Positions 8,246 to 15,244 of a stretch of 17,684 nucleotides of DNA are shown piece by piece; position 1 is the stretch's first letter; every line of letters begins with the position of its first letter. The notes below the pieces were generated by a model. It saw only the letters and a program-made list of their open reading frames with translations. It ran no database searches and had not been told where the DNA came from. The translations under genes were made by a program, and so were the position numbers. This DNA is from Flavobacterium sp. (GTDB lineage: Bacteria; Bacteroidota; Bacteroidia; Flavobacteriales; Flavobacteriaceae). The DNA is taken from NCBI RefSeq assembly GCF_021151785.1, contig NZ_JAGKWP010000048.1:1-17684 (forward strand). Direction: 5' to 3'.

Positions 8246-9418
8246 TTATTTTGCAGATTTATCAGCAGATAATACATGATTATATATTTCCATGATCCGA
8301 TCATAATTATAATCAGAGGTAAATTTTTTCTGGTATGAATCAAATGCATTCCTTCTCATTACATTCGGTTCTGAAGTATGTTCAAATCTGGCGATGGTAT
8401 TTAACAGATCTGCATCTTTATAAGGATCAAACAGAAATCCATTGACACCTTCCTGGATCAATTCACTGATACCACCCAGATCAGAACCTAGCACAGGAGT
8501 TCCGTGTGCAAAAGCTTCTGCTATAGTCCGGCCAAATGGTTCGTGTGATTGTGATGGTAAAATCAATGCCTTTGCTCCTGCAATTTTTTTATAGGTTTCC
8601 TCAAGAGATAACTTACCTACATAATGAATGTTACTGTTGCGTCGGGCATATTCTTCAACCAAATCATTTAAAGGCCCATCGCCAACAATCATAAGTTTTT
8701 TGTCACTATTCTCAAAAGTATTCAGTAATAATGGAAGCCCCTTCTGGTCTGAAGTACGCCCAACAAAAATGTAATAATCGCCGGCAACAAAATGAGGCTC
8801 AACAATGCTTGAAACAAAATTATGTTTAACATGCAATTGCTCATTTTTAAAGCCAACATCTACCAATTGTTTTTTCAGGAAATCTGAAATGCAGACAATA
8901 CCATCAATCTTATTTTTCCAGGTCTGAATAATATTGTGTACACTCAACATAGCCACAGTAGCAGCCGTCGCAGAAAAACTTCCTCTATAACATTTTTTAA
9001 AAAGTGCGGGATAGGGGATCGCTTTGCCAACGCATGCTGAACAGATTTCATTGTTTATATACATCAGCGCATTCGGGCAGATCAACCGATAATTGTGTGC
9101 TGTCATGATTACCTTTGCCCCGGCTTTTCTTGCGGCATAAAATATACTCGGAGAAAGTAAGGGGAAAAAGTTATGTACGTGCACGATTTCGAATTTTTCT
9201 CTTTTTATTTTATCGAGCAGCTCTTTATAATATTTCTTAGACCAGACAGTATCTACAGCTAAACGAACGTTATTTATATCGTCATCAATTGAATCATTGG
9301 AAACATGAAACAACTCTACTTCATTGCCATGTTTTCGGAGCAATTCAACCTCCTCTAAAGTCTGAATATCCTCTCCTCCTAAAATCTTATACTTATTATG
9401 TATAATCAATATTTTCAT
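8246..9418 (-). CDS. GT4 glycosyltransferase, tandem array copy C
   Basis: This 390-residue GT-B enzyme is the first of the three tandem paralogues in transcription order. The N-domain has HNKYKILGGEDIQT (7-20), HVHNFFPLLSPSIFYAA, AHNYRLICPN, and the Cys cluster at 114, 126, 129 and 143. The donor domain has FVGRTSDQKGLPLLL, IVGDGPL, and E293-x7-E301 in HEPFGRTIAEA. It keeps the His residues (HVHN, HNYR) that copies A and B have changed, so its N-domain looks closest to the usual family form. Its ATG overlaps the stop of the preceding gene by 4 bp (GTATGA), which strongly suggests translational coupling. The donor domain is about 71% identical to copy B and about 47% to copy A. Confidence 0.92.
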   Translation of the reverse strand: MKILIIHNKYKILGGEDIQTLEEVELLRKHGNEVELFHVSNDSIDDDINNVRLAVDTVWSKKYYKELLDKIKREKFEIVHVHNFFPLLSPSIFYAARKAGAKVIMTAHNYRLICPNALMYINNEICSACVGKAIPYPALFKKCYRGSFSATAATVAMLSVHNIIQTWKNKIDGIVCISDFLKKQLVDVGFKNEQLHVKHNFVSSIVEPHFVAGDYYIFVGRTSDQKGLPLLLNTFENSDKKLMIVGDGPLNDLVEEYARRNSNIHYVGKLSLEETYKKIAGAKALILPSQSHEPFGRTIAEAFAHGTPVLGSDLGGISELIQEGVNGFLFDPYKDADLLNTIARFEHTSEPNVMRRNAFDSYQKKFTSDYNYDRIMEIYNHVLSADKSAK

Positions 9419-10566
9419 ACACGAAGTTGTAAAAGAGTTTTGAAAAATGTTTCGGGAGAATAAGTTTCAAAAAAACGCTGAAAGTTTTCTGAAGAAAAAT
9501 CCTTGTTAAGAATCTCTACCAATGCTTTCGAAATTTCTGTTTCACTTTTAGGGTCACAGGTAATTCCTAAGCCATTTTTTTCGATTAGTTCTTTCAACAA
9601 GCCTACGTTAGCGCCTATAACTTTTTTATTATGCAAGGCTGCACGTCCCAACAATCCACTAGATCCGTAAAAGTCTTTATAGATCAACAAACAAACAGTT
9701 GCGCTATGGAAATAGTTGTCCATTTCTTCGTCTGTAACAAAGCCAGACTTTATAGTAATTCTTTTATCTCTATGAATGCCTGGCAGATTGTTTACAAGGT
9801 CGTGCAAGTAGGTTAAATAAGATTGTTCCGCATGCCCTACAATCAAAAGCTCAGCTTTGGTAGTAAAATTTGTTGCAGCAAAAGCATTTACGATCGTGGT
9901 TATATTTTTACGCTCATTCATCGAGCCGAAAATTAAAAACTTAACAACACCATCTTCTTCATAAGATTTAAGTGAAGATGGGTATGAAAAGATCGGGTCC
10001 TGTAAAAATTTAAATTGATTCGTGTTATGAAATTTGTTTAGAAACTTCACTCCTTCTTCATCATTCAAAATGAATACATTCTCAACATTCTTTTTAGATA
10101 TAAGAAATTTTTCGGCAATGATTTTTTTAAATCGTTGAATGCGGCTTGCCAGCTTAGATTTAAACGTATCAGAAGAATGTGTGATCCGGTGATGCGGTCT
10201 GAATAAAACCCCTGAAAGCTTGAATGAAAAGGCAGACCTGAATATCGGAAACTGATATTGATCCAGATCCATGAAAATTAAATGGTCGACATTAAGCTCA
10301 TTAGCAATTGTTACAGCTTTTTTAAAAAGTCTGATTTTATCCTTCATGCTTACGTTACTCCAGCAATTATCATTCAGGAAATGTACATCATCTTTTAGTA
10401 TATCAGGGAAGCTCAGAAAATCTTTTGCTTCTTCATTATATAAAAAAGTATACCTTCGATCGGTGCTGCCTTTGATCTTAGCAATACCATTAATGATGTA
10501 TTGGTTGTACCCAATATAATGACCTTTTTTTTGAATATTTAAATCGCAAATTAAATAGTGTGTCAT
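9415..10566 (-). CDS. Divergent GT-B glycosyltransferase (GT4-like)
   Basis: This 383-residue protein has a GT-B layout. The N-terminal domain begins CDLNIQKKGHYIGYNQYI (7-24), where the GHxxxY motif resembles a GT4-like subgroup. FMDLDQYQ (98-105) and LFRPHHRI (121-128) follow. The C-terminal domain has FLIFGSMNERKNI (210-222), LIVGHAE (241-247), and GSSGLLGRA (301-309) followed by KKVIGANVGLLKELI. The standard E-x7-E motif is missing: the region where it should sit reads DFYGSSGLLGRAA, with no Glu. This is either a feature of a distinct subgroup or a sign of altered donor binding. Its stop overlaps the start of copy C by 4 bp, and it follows the upstream glycosyltransferase gene by 10 bp. 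A role in repeat-unit assembly is inferred. Confidence 0.75.
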   Translation of the reverse strand: MTHYLICDLNIQKKGHYIGYNQYIINGIAKIKGSTDRRYTFLYNEEAKDFLSFPDILKDDVHFLNDNCWSNVSMKDKIRLFKKAVTIANELNVDHLIFMDLDQYQFPIFRSAFSFKLSGVLFRPHHRITHSSDTFKSKLASRIQRFKKIIAEKFLISKKNVENVFILNDEEGVKFLNKFHNTNQFKFLQDPIFSYPSSLKSYEEDGVVKFLIFGSMNERKNITTIVNAFAATNFTTKAELLIVGHAEQSYLTYLHDLVNNLPGIHRDKRITIKSGFVTDEEMDNYFHSATVCLLIYKDFYGSSGLLGRAALHNKKVIGANVGLLKELIEKNGLGITCDPKSETEISKALVEILNKDFSSENFQRFFETYSPETFFKTLLQLRV

Positions 10567-10576
10567 AATACGCTAC

Positions 10577-11785
10577 CTATAATATTTCTTTTACGAAATG
10601 TTCAATTCTTTTACTCCATAATTGTTGCTGCCCGATTTTATAAGCATTCAACGAATACTGATGATATTTTTCAGGATCAGAAATTATAGTTCGAATACCT
10701 GTTGCCAGTTTCTGTGCATAGCTTGTTTCTCTTCGTTCAACAGGTACACGTATTCCAGCTGTTACCGGCACCTGCTCTTTCATGCCCTGATGATCCAGCG
10801 TTACAACAGGAAGACTGTATGCCATGCATTCAAATACCTGCATCGGGCATGAATCAATTAAACTTGGGAACAATAAAAGATGAGCCTTTGAAAAGATATC
10901 TTTCAATGTATCATAAGAGACTTTGCCTGTAAAAGTTGTTTTCGACTGAAGGTTATACGTCGAAATTAACTCCTGAGATGCCTGCATTAACGGACCATCA
11001 CCCACTATGAAAAAATGAAAATCCATGTCTGCAGGTAATGCAGCTACAGCCTCAATGGTAAGATTAAGGCCTTTTCTCGGAATAATGCTTCCGATCCATA
11101 AAATATTAACAACTCCGTCTATTTCCCTTTCAATAAAGTCCATGCGAAAATTTTCCGGTAGCCCCGCGTCAAACATGCGGATCAGGTTTGCAGAAGAATA
11201 CTTTCTTACAATAGCTGCAGCAATGTCATTCGAAACCAATATGCGATCCGAACTGTTAATAGAAGCTGCTACTGTAGGATTAATAAAAGACAAAAAACCT
11301 GCGATCTTATATTTTACAGCTTCAAGATAATAATCACGCCCAAGATATTTTTTCAATGACTTGTCAGGCAATTCTCCTCCGCCCAATGGCCCTATAACAA
11401 GCTTTAGTTTTGTATTATATACAGGTGTGCCAAATTTAATAGAGCTGAAAGTGACATGGTGCACATGATCAAATTCGTATTTCGCAATTAGTTGCTTTAC
11501 TCTCTTTCTTGCTTTAATCAGCCAGAGATAGTAATGCAGATACTCACCCACAATCGGTATCTTTTTCGTGTTGCGTGCAATATTGTATCCTGAAAAATGG
11601 AATATCAAATTCGAAAAATTATTTTCCTTACAGAATTTTTCAATCTGCGCTACATACCTATCAGATGTTACACAATGTATGGTGTACCCATTCTGAATAT
11701 AGCCCATCAGCCAGCTCCAGCCATTTCCAGGCTCAGACCCTCTATTTGGGCAACACGTATAAGCAGAAATTAAAACTGTCTTCAA
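10577..11785 (-). CDS. GT4-type glycosyltransferase, GSEP subfamily, TTG start
   Basis: This 402-residue GT-B enzyme belongs to the same subfamily as the gene at 1076-2266. It opens with ISAYTCCPNRGSEPGNGWSW (6-25) and has HHVTFSSIKF (109-118) and IGPLGGGE (131-138). The donor domain has LWIGSIIPRKGL (229-240), IVGDGPL (260-266) and FPSLIDSCPMQVFECMA, where the E-x7-E motif reads D311-x7-E319. The start is TTG at 11785. The frame closes at a TAA only five codons upstream with no ATG between, and starting here gives an N-terminus that lines up with the paralogue's MKVLLSAYAC. The TTG lies 5 bp after the deacetylase stop, so coupling is likely and may make up for the weak codon. The sugar specificity is unknown. 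Confidence 0.88.
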   Translation of the reverse strand: MKTVLISAYTCCPNRGSEPGNGWSWLMGYIQNGYTIHCVTSDRYVAQIEKFCKENNFSNLIFHFSGYNIARNTKKIPIVGEYLHYYLWLIKARKRVKQLIAKYEFDHVHHVTFSSIKFGTPVYNTKLKLVIGPLGGGELPDKSLKKYLGRDYYLEAVKYKIAGFLSFINPTVAASINSSDRILVSNDIAAAIVRKYSSANLIRMFDAGLPENFRMDFIEREIDGVVNILWIGSIIPRKGLNLTIEAVAALPADMDFHFFIVGDGPLMQASQELISTYNLQSKTTFTGKVSYDTLKDIFSKAHLLLFPSLIDSCPMQVFECMAYSLPVVTLDHQGMKEQVPVTAGIRVPVERRETSYAQKLATGIRTIISDPEKYHQYSLNAYKIGQQQLWSKRIEHFVKEIL

Positions 11786-11790
11786 AAGGT

Positions 11791-12507
11791 TTAATTTTTA
11801 TATTGTAATAAGCCTTCGTTGCTTACATAAGCAATATCAGGCAGATTAGACATGGCTTTGAACAATTCCTCCAATTCGTTCCACAAATTAAATTCTTCTA
11901 TCTCCCATGAATGCCCCCACAAATGAAAGCAGCCTCCATGTATTTGAATATGCTCTAAATAATATTCAAGATTCTTCCGTAATGATCCGGAACTGCCTGA
12001 CTTGAGATACAAAAGCAAAGATTGAATTTTAAATCGTTTCGCCAGGTGTTTGTAATACGTAAATGATGAATGATTGTAAACCTGCATGGTAGTGGGAATT
12101 ACATAGTCTTTGGTATCAAACCACGGATTCAATAATTCTGTTGTACGTATGATTTTAAACCCAGTATTAAATGCATACTCCGTTGCAGGCTGATTGATCA
12201 CGCCGCCGGGGAAACAAAATGACATTGGATTCTTTCCTAATAAATCTGATAACCATAAATAACACCCTTCAATTTCTGCTTTAAATATTTTTTCTGAAAT
12301 TGTATTCATCCGGGCATGATTCATGGTATGCCCGCCGATTTCAAATCTTTTCGACAACTCAATTACTTCCTTTTCATTCATAACTGCATGCTCATCATTA
12401 GCTGCAGGTATATAAAACGTAGCGGCCAGATTATACTTATCAAGCAAGTCTGCCAAACGAAAGTCCTTTATATGTCCGTCATCCCAACTTGTCGTAATCA
12501 ATTTCAT
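11791..12507 (-). CDS. Polysaccharide deacetylase, NodB fold (CE4)
   Basis: This 238-residue metal-dependent deacetylase removes N- or O-acetyl groups from sugars, according to its family. Motif 1 is TSWDDGH (6-12), a WDDG form of the usual TFDDG, with D9 and D10 as the likely catalytic base and metal ligand. Motif 2 is HTMNH (60-64), giving metal ligands H60 and H64. CFPGG (98-102) takes the place of the RxPY-type motif 3. FHLWGHSWE (194-202) near the end gives the final catalytic His region with H195 and H199. No signal peptide or membrane segment is present, so it should act in the cytoplasm on a lipid-linked or soluble sugar rather than on exported polymer. It lies between the polymerase (20 bp away) and a glycosyltransferase (5 bp away). 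Confidence 0.88.
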   Translation of the reverse strand: MKLITTSWDDGHIKDFRLADLLDKYNLAATFYIPAANDEHAVMNEKEVIELSKRFEIGGHTMNHARMNTISEKIFKAEIEGCYLWLSDLLGKNPMSFCFPGGVINQPATEYAFNTGFKIIRTTELLNPWFDTKDYVIPTTMQVYNHSSFTYYKHLAKRFKIQSLLLYLKSGSSGSLRKNLEYYLEHIQIHGGCFHLWGHSWEIEEFNLWNELEELFKAMSNLPDIAYVSNEGLLQYKN

Positions 12508-12527
12508 ATTTCTATGCTACAATTATA

Positions 12528-13748
12528 TTACTGAGATGTTTCTTCTTTAAGTACTGGTACATCCTGCTCTTGTTTCATCAACTTGAGCGAATAACCAGCT
12601 AAAAGAAATATAAGCGAATATTGAAAACTGAAATACGGATTGTTCTCTATAAACATCAACAATAGTTCTGTAAAAAGGAATGTTGAAATAAAAAGCACCA
12701 GCCTATTATTTCCATTCCAGAAAATGCCTTTTACAAAGGCATAAAAGATTGGGGCGATATATAAGAAATACCAGAAGAAGCCGCCCTTAAGTAACAGCTG
12801 TAGAAAGCCTACTTCCACAGAAAATCTTTCATAATGATCTGCATATGTTTGGAAATGGATTAGGATCATCAAAAAATATTCGCTGAAATACGTTCCAAGA
12901 AACCCTTTTCCAAAAATAAATTCACTGCCCTGCAAGTCGCCAAATACCTCGGTCCATAAAAAGCCTCTGGTATCTACATCATCAAAACTTTTTACACCAA
13001 TAATATCTTTGAATAAAAATAAAATATCACCCAGGTTGGCAATGAAATGGTATAAACAAAATCCTGTTACCAATATCACAATCACTTTTAAAAAATTCAT
13101 TTTCTTGCAAATACTAAATGCAATATATAATCCAACGAATAGAAGAATTCTCATGGCAATGATCCTGTAGTCAGATAGGTTACTGAAATAAAGCCCTCCT
13201 ATCAATAATCCCCAGCTGAACACCACATAGCGCTTCAAATAGAGTGAGATAAAGAAAAACGGTATAAATGCATTTGCACACACATAACCCTGGTAATATT
13301 TTACTTTACCAAATACCGGCAATAATAAAACCAATACAAAAACAAATAATACAACCTGAAGCGATTTATAGATCGGCATGATATCGTCCATATTCGCGCC
13401 CACTACAAATAAAAAAATCGAGCCTACAGATAGCAGACTATATGGATTGTTGAGCAACGTTACCCAATTCAGATTGGGGTTCATCAGATCCTTGATCAGC
13501 AAGGATGATATAAAGACAAATAATACGGGTACATAGAACTGATAAAAGACAGGCATTTTAAATGAATCAATACCTGAAGTACTTGCCGTGTATACATTAA
13601 AAATTTCATACATGGCATAATATATAAATATGGAGAACAAGACTCTCTTATATAGATATAATGTTGGATCATCATAAAAGAAATTTGCCAGAAAGATCAG
13701 GAATAAAATCTTTGCCGACGTATCTTTTAAAAATGAAAACTGCTTCAT
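12528..13748 (-). CDS. wzy: Wzy-type polysaccharide polymerase
   Basis: This 406-residue, very hydrophobic protein has about 12 predicted spans and one larger extracytoplasmic region at roughly 235-305. That region contains RGFLWTEVFG and FGKGFLGTYFSEYF, followed by VEVGFLQLLLKGGFFWY. The spacing of Arg and the GxG element before an E-x-G-x-L-L-x-x-G helix is typical of the O-antigen polymerase/ligase (Wzy/WaaL) superfamily. Wzy joins flipped repeat units into polymer on the periplasmic face. It sits between a flippase (12 bp away) and the deacetylase (20 bp away), as expected in Wzx/Wzy loci. Sequence conservation in this family is low, so the call rests on topology, the loop pattern and context. 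A ligase is possible but less likely beside Wzx and Wzc. Confidence 0.8.
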   Translation of the reverse strand: MKQFSFLKDTSAKILFLIFLANFFYDDPTLYLYKRVLFSIFIYYAMYEIFNVYTASTSGIDSFKMPVFYQFYVPVLFVFISSLLIKDLMNPNLNWVTLLNNPYSLLSVGSIFLFVVGANMDDIMPIYKSLQVVLFVFVLVLLLPVFGKVKYYQGYVCANAFIPFFFISLYLKRYVVFSWGLLIGGLYFSNLSDYRIIAMRILLFVGLYIAFSICKKMNFLKVIVILVTGFCLYHFIANLGDILFLFKDIIGVKSFDDVDTRGFLWTEVFGDLQGSEFIFGKGFLGTYFSEYFLMILIHFQTYADHYERFSVEVGFLQLLLKGGFFWYFLYIAPIFYAFVKGIFWNGNNRLVLFISTFLFTELLLMFIENNPYFSFQYSLIFLLAGYSLKLMKQEQDVPVLKEETSQ

Positions 13749-13760
13749 AAACTACAAAGA

Positions 13761-15128
13761 TTATTGCCAGATTTTTTTTGTGCTATTCGAATTCATAATG
13801 ACTGCATATTGAATTCGCCATAATATAAAACCTATTACTACCCAAAATATATTGAGGAGTAAGATACCTGTTAAACCAAGCTTTAAATGTTTAGCTAAGA
13901 AATACGCAAGCGGTACTTGCAGTACAATTGTTACTGCGCTATAAACAGCCTGCAGATTAACCCTGCCTACCCCATTGATAAATGAAACATAGCTTTCTTT
14001 AAAGGTGCCTATACCAACAAAAATCATCAGGAGTAAATTAACTTCGAAAGGTATTTTGATATCATCTCCTATCCAATAAAAGTAGATTTGATCGCTCAAT
14101 AAGAACATCAACACCAGAGGTATACAAAGAGCAAAATTCAACTTGTTACTTTTTGATACAGCAGATCGTATCCAATTGTAATCTTTTAATGTGTATGCGT
14201 CTGTATAGGCTGGCCAAAGCGGTATCATGATCATGTATTGAAATATCGTAATAATACTGAATAGCCTGTAAGCAATATTGTAATAGGTGACATTTTGATT
14301 ATCTACCAGATGAGCGATCAATATATTGTTTGACATCAGTATGGCGATTACTGAAATTTCGATAATGAAAAATTTTGCACTTACTCCAAAAACATTTTTA
14401 AAGTGCTTTTTAGAAGCAAACACCATCTTCGGTTGAATATCTTTAAAGATACCTAAATACAGAACCAGTGTGGCGATCAATAAAACTATGGGATATGTAA
14501 AACTCAAGACGCAGCACAAGAAGATAAACTTACTGCTGAACATATCTCCCATAAGTACAATGCATATAAGTGCTATCAGATTTCCGGCAACTTGTATACT
14601 ACTTAGAACAAAATGTTTTTGTTTGGATTTCAATACATGATTGATCGGTTTAAGCAAAAAAGAAAAACAGAAAGAAACATACATCAAATAGATAGCCGTA
14701 CGGAGTTCCGCTTTATTAATGGTGGTATTGAAAACTACATTCCAGTCAATAAAATTGCTTGCCACAAAAAAGATTAAACTAAGTGGCAATATTATTACAG
14801 CTAAAAAATAATACGTTGTCGATAAATAGATCCTGGCTGACTGTATGTCATTTTTTGCAAAAGATTCAGTAAGCTTATTGGTTAAGCCGCTTGATAATCC
14901 AAAGTCAAATAAATTAAACCACACAATAACTGAAGATAATGTTAACCATACACCATAGGTACTGGCTTCGGTATATTTTAATGAAACAGGAATCAGTGTG
15001 AGTGTAATAGCCATACTGATCGCCTTTACAAAAAAAGATCCTAATACATTAATCAAAAGTTTTTTACTTCTCTCCTGTTTGGCAAGTTTATCAATTTGTA
15101 CACCTAACAACTGAAGGAAATAAGTCAT
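13761..15128 (-). CDS. wzx: Wzx-type polysaccharide flippase (first copy)
   Basis: This 455-residue MOP-superfamily membrane protein has about 12 spans. After a charged N-terminus (KLAKQERSKK) it has GSFFVKAISMAITLTLIPVS and then YGVWLTLSSVIVWFNLFDFG, where YGVW and the DFGLSSGLTNKL stretch are hallmarks of one branch of polysaccharide-biosynthesis flippases. A Trp-Pro-Ala-Tyr element (PLWPAYTDAY) and FINGVGRVNLQ in the second half also fit that branch. It lies 12 bp before the polymerase gene, so it is the likelier partner for that polymerase. It follows Wzc by 116 bp, the longest gap in the operon. The opening motifs differ from those of the second flippase at 4460-5767, so the two are not a recent duplication. 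Confidence 0.86.
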   Translation of the reverse strand: MTYFLQLLGVQIDKLAKQERSKKLLINVLGSFFVKAISMAITLTLIPVSLKYTEASTYGVWLTLSSVIVWFNLFDFGLSSGLTNKLTESFAKNDIQSARIYLSTTYYFLAVIILPLSLIFFVASNFIDWNVVFNTTINKAELRTAIYLMYVSFCFSFLLKPINHVLKSKQKHFVLSSIQVAGNLIALICIVLMGDMFSSKFIFLCCVLSFTYPIVLLIATLVLYLGIFKDIQPKMVFASKKHFKNVFGVSAKFFIIEISVIAILMSNNILIAHLVDNQNVTYYNIAYRLFSIITIFQYMIMIPLWPAYTDAYTLKDYNWIRSAVSKSNKLNFALCIPLVLMFLLSDQIYFYWIGDDIKIPFEVNLLLMIFVGIGTFKESYVSFINGVGRVNLQAVYSAVTIVLQVPLAYFLAKHLKLGLTGILLLNIFWVVIGFILWRIQYAVIMNSNSTKKIWQ

Positions 15129-15244
15129 CTTGTATTATAATTATTTAAAATAAATCTTCTTCCTTTTTTAAATAGCAGAAAAGCGATGCTTCTATATATC
15201 TAAAAATTGGGTTTAACAGGCTTGTTCTCAACTCTTAATCAACC
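15129..15244 (-). other. 116-bp gap between the Wzc and flippase genes
   Basis: This is the longest non-coding stretch inside the operon. It is AT-rich. Read on the minus strand, it has a purine run AAAAAAGGAAGAAG about 30 nt before the flippase ATG, too far for a Shine-Dalgarno role. A tiny AAGC-ATC-GCTT stem is followed by TTCT. No TTTG box paired with a TAnnTTTG element was found, so neither a promoter nor a terminator is claimed. Its length makes it the most plausible place in the operon for an internal control site. Confidence 0.3.

Noticed and set aside
5833..9418. Tandem array read as a mobile element or repeat expansion
   Set aside because: No transposase, terminal inverted repeats or target-site duplications were seen. 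The copies are diverged coding genes.
11025..11330. 101-codon open frame on the plus strand
   Set aside because: It lies fully within the reverse strand of a conserved glycosyltransferase gene and shows no domain or start signal.
15181..15194. Possible terminator after the Wzc gene (AAGC-ATC-GCTT, then TTCT on the minus strand)
   Set aside because: The stem is only 4 bp and the T run is broken, too weak to call.
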